Assembly (NCBI RefSeq): GCF_032878875.1
Contig: NZ_CP118157.1
Location: 1,426,001 to 1,490,000 of the forward strand
Length of the DNA stretch: 64,000 nucleotides
Direction of reading: 5' to 3'
Source: Microbacterium sp. AB
GTDB taxonomy: Bacteria > Actinomycetota > Actinomycetes > Actinomycetales > Microbacteriaceae
The stretch's first letter is position 1. Every line of letters begins with the position of its first letter. Positions 62,976 to 64,000 of this stretch are shown here, one piece after another. Made by a program: the position numbers and the translations under genes. The notes beneath the pieces were generated by a model. It had not been told where the DNA came from. It made no database searches and saw nothing but the letters and a program-made list of their open reading frames with translations.

Positions 62976-63400
62976 GCCACCGCCAGCCAGAGCACGGCCG
63001 CCGCCGTCACGACCGCCAGCACGACGTACTCGGCCAGGACCACCCAGCGATCGGCGATGTAGCGGCGTCCCCGGCGGATCCGGACGAACTTCGGCATGGC
63101 CTGGAACCACGTCGCCGTCTGCACGAGGCTCATCGCCAAGGCCACGACGGTGAGGACCAGCCCGAGCGGATGTGCGTGCAGCCCCGACCACCACGCGAAC
63201 GCCTCGCGACCGTGCTGCAGCGCGATGAGGCCGACGAGGAGGTCGACGACCGCGAGCGCGACGACGACGCTCGAGATCTCGCGCAGGGCGTACACGCGGT
63301 ACTCGCCGGTTCGGAGGAACCACGTGCGCGGCACGGGCTTGCGATACGGACGTCGTGCGCTGGACGGCGTCCGGGCGCCGGGCGCCTGCGCGGCGCTCAC
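62972..63400 (-). CDS. frdC: Fumarate reductase membrane anchor subunit C
   Basis: A 142-residue protein with three helices after a basic N-terminus. RKPVPRTWFLRTGEYRVYALREISSV is the FrdC signature, followed by WFQAMPKFVRIRRGRRYIADRWV. With FrdD it forms the two-subunit anchor of a quinol:fumarate reductase. The GTG start overlaps the frdB stop (GTGA) and its stop overlaps frdD, so the operon is tightly coupled. Confidence 0.9.
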   Translation of the reverse strand: MSAAQAPGARTPSSARRPYRKPVPRTWFLRTGEYRVYALREISSVVVALAVVDLLVGLIALQHGREAFAWWSGLHAHPLGLVLTVVALAMSLVQTATWFQAMPKFVRIRRGRRYIADRWVVLAEYVVLAVVTAAAVLWLAVA

Positions 63401-64000
63401 CGGACGCCTCCGCGCCGCGGCAGCACGAACTCCGCCGCCCACGAGGCCGCTGCGGCGATCTTGGCCTGCTGGATCGCGGCCGCGGGGTCAACGCCCTTGG
63501 GGCACGCCGTGGAGCAGGCTCCGACGAAGGTGCACGACCAGAGGCCCTCCTCCCGGTCGAGCACCGGAAGCCGCTGCGCGGCGCCGTGGTCGCGAGAGTC
63601 CTTGTTGTAGCGCACGGCGGCGGTCACGGCCGCGGGACCCAGGAACGCGGAGGCGAGCGACACCTGCGGGCAGGCGGCGTAGCAGAGCATGCAGTTGATG
63701 CACATCGCATAGTCGTGGTACGCGAGCATCTGCTTCGGGGTCTGTCGGTTGGCCGGCTCCTCGAGCGGCTTCTCGGGGTCCTCCACGAGCCAGGGCCGCA
63801 CCTCCGTGAGCGCCGACATGAAGGGCTCGAGGTCGACGACGAGGTCGCGCTCGACGGCCATGTTCTCGAGAGGCTCCACGCGGAGCGGTCCGGGCGCGTA
63901 GTCGCGCACGAACTGCTCGCAGCCGAGCCGGGGCACGCCGTTGAGCATGAACCCGCAGGAGCCGCAGATCGCCATCCGGCACGACCAGCGGAACGCGAGC
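63397..64000 (-). CDS. frdB: Fumarate reductase iron-sulfur subunit (5' end outside the window)
   Basis: The C-terminal 200 or so residues are present; the gene runs off the right edge (about 50 residues missing). FRWSCRMAICGSCGF holds cysteines of the [2Fe-2S] site. CINCMLCYAACP and CTFVGACSTACPKGVDP supply the [4Fe-4S] and [3Fe-4S] ligands. The subunit carries electrons from menaquinol to the flavoprotein FrdA, which should lie just beyond 64000. The gene order frdA-frdB-frdC-frdD is like that of E. coli and Mycobacterium. Confidence 0.96.
   Translation of the reverse strand, partial: LAFRWSCRMAICGSCGFMLNGVPRLGCEQFVRDYAPGPLRVEPLENMAVERDLVVDLEPFMSALTEVRPWLVEDPEKPLEEPANRQTPKQMLAYHDYAMCINCMLCYAACPQVSLASAFLGPAAVTAAVRYNKDSRDHGAAQRLPVLDREEGLWSCTFVGACSTACPKGVDPAAAIQQAKIAAAASWAAEFVLPRRGGVR

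Overview
The window is a high-GC chromosomal segment of an actinobacterium, most likely a Microbacteriaceae member close to Microbacterium. The evidence is the strong G/C third-position bias, many GTG starts, actinobacterial families (DUF501, DUF4245, DUF4307, Ctc-type bL25, short IlvA with an ACT domain) and many genes whose start codon lies 6-7 nt behind a TANNNT box, the leaderless layout common in Actinobacteria. It holds about 62 protein genes, one tRNA and several strong hairpin terminators. No insertion sequence, CRISPR array or rRNA was seen.

Layout. 1-2448: start of an ABC permease, divergent from a two-component system. 2507-7314: gnd, a tiny membrane protein, a hydrolase, bL25 (rplY), pth and a membrane protein. 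7405-14574: mfd, nhaA-mazG and hisS. 14638-17071: a YtrA-type GntR regulator, a DUF1648 membrane protein and a CPBP protease behind an AT-rich operator. 17164-23128: O-methyltransferase, eno, DivIC-like protein, DUF501 protein, mycosin-like S8 protease and ndh. 23203-25281: a tRNA with a UAA anticodon, then a second-type gap gene with a TetR regulator and fragments of broken genes, which looks like an inserted accessory segment. 25424-37941: small membrane protein, PEP-mutase/isocitrate-lyase-like enzyme, LemA, AlkX-like glycosylase, AI-2E transporter, ilvA, greA, DUF4307, hemolysin III family protein, cis-prenyltransferase, class V aminotransferase and PIN-PhoH protein.

38072-42354: the pyruvate-transporter pair cstA-ybdD and a stand-alone MurE-like ligase. 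42446-46702: a tightly overlapped minus-strand run xseA-xseB-DUF4245-carbonic anhydrase-fumC. 46780-50661: ispH, then fba and glpX head to head (glycolysis and gluconeogenesis). 50825-57491: small membrane protein, rmuC, DEDD exonuclease, a TetR/degenerate ABC ATPase/YhgE operon and ychF. 57492-60512: an accessory stretch with a P-loop gene remnant, MerR, VOC, GNAT, DUF2000 and AraC genes. 60552-64000: a MecA-like lipoprotein PBP and frdD, frdC and the 3' part of frdB.

Central carbon metabolism is well represented (gnd, eno, gap, fba, glpX, fumC, frdBCD, cstA), as are DNA repair (mfd, xseAB, rmuC, AlkX-like) and cell envelope functions (uppS, PBP, MurE-like, DivIC-like). The best candidates for something little described are the GntR/DUF1648/CPBP operon, whose operator contains its own -10 box, the degenerate ATPase paired with a YhgE membrane protein, and the gap-TetR insertion beside a tRNA with an odd architecture.
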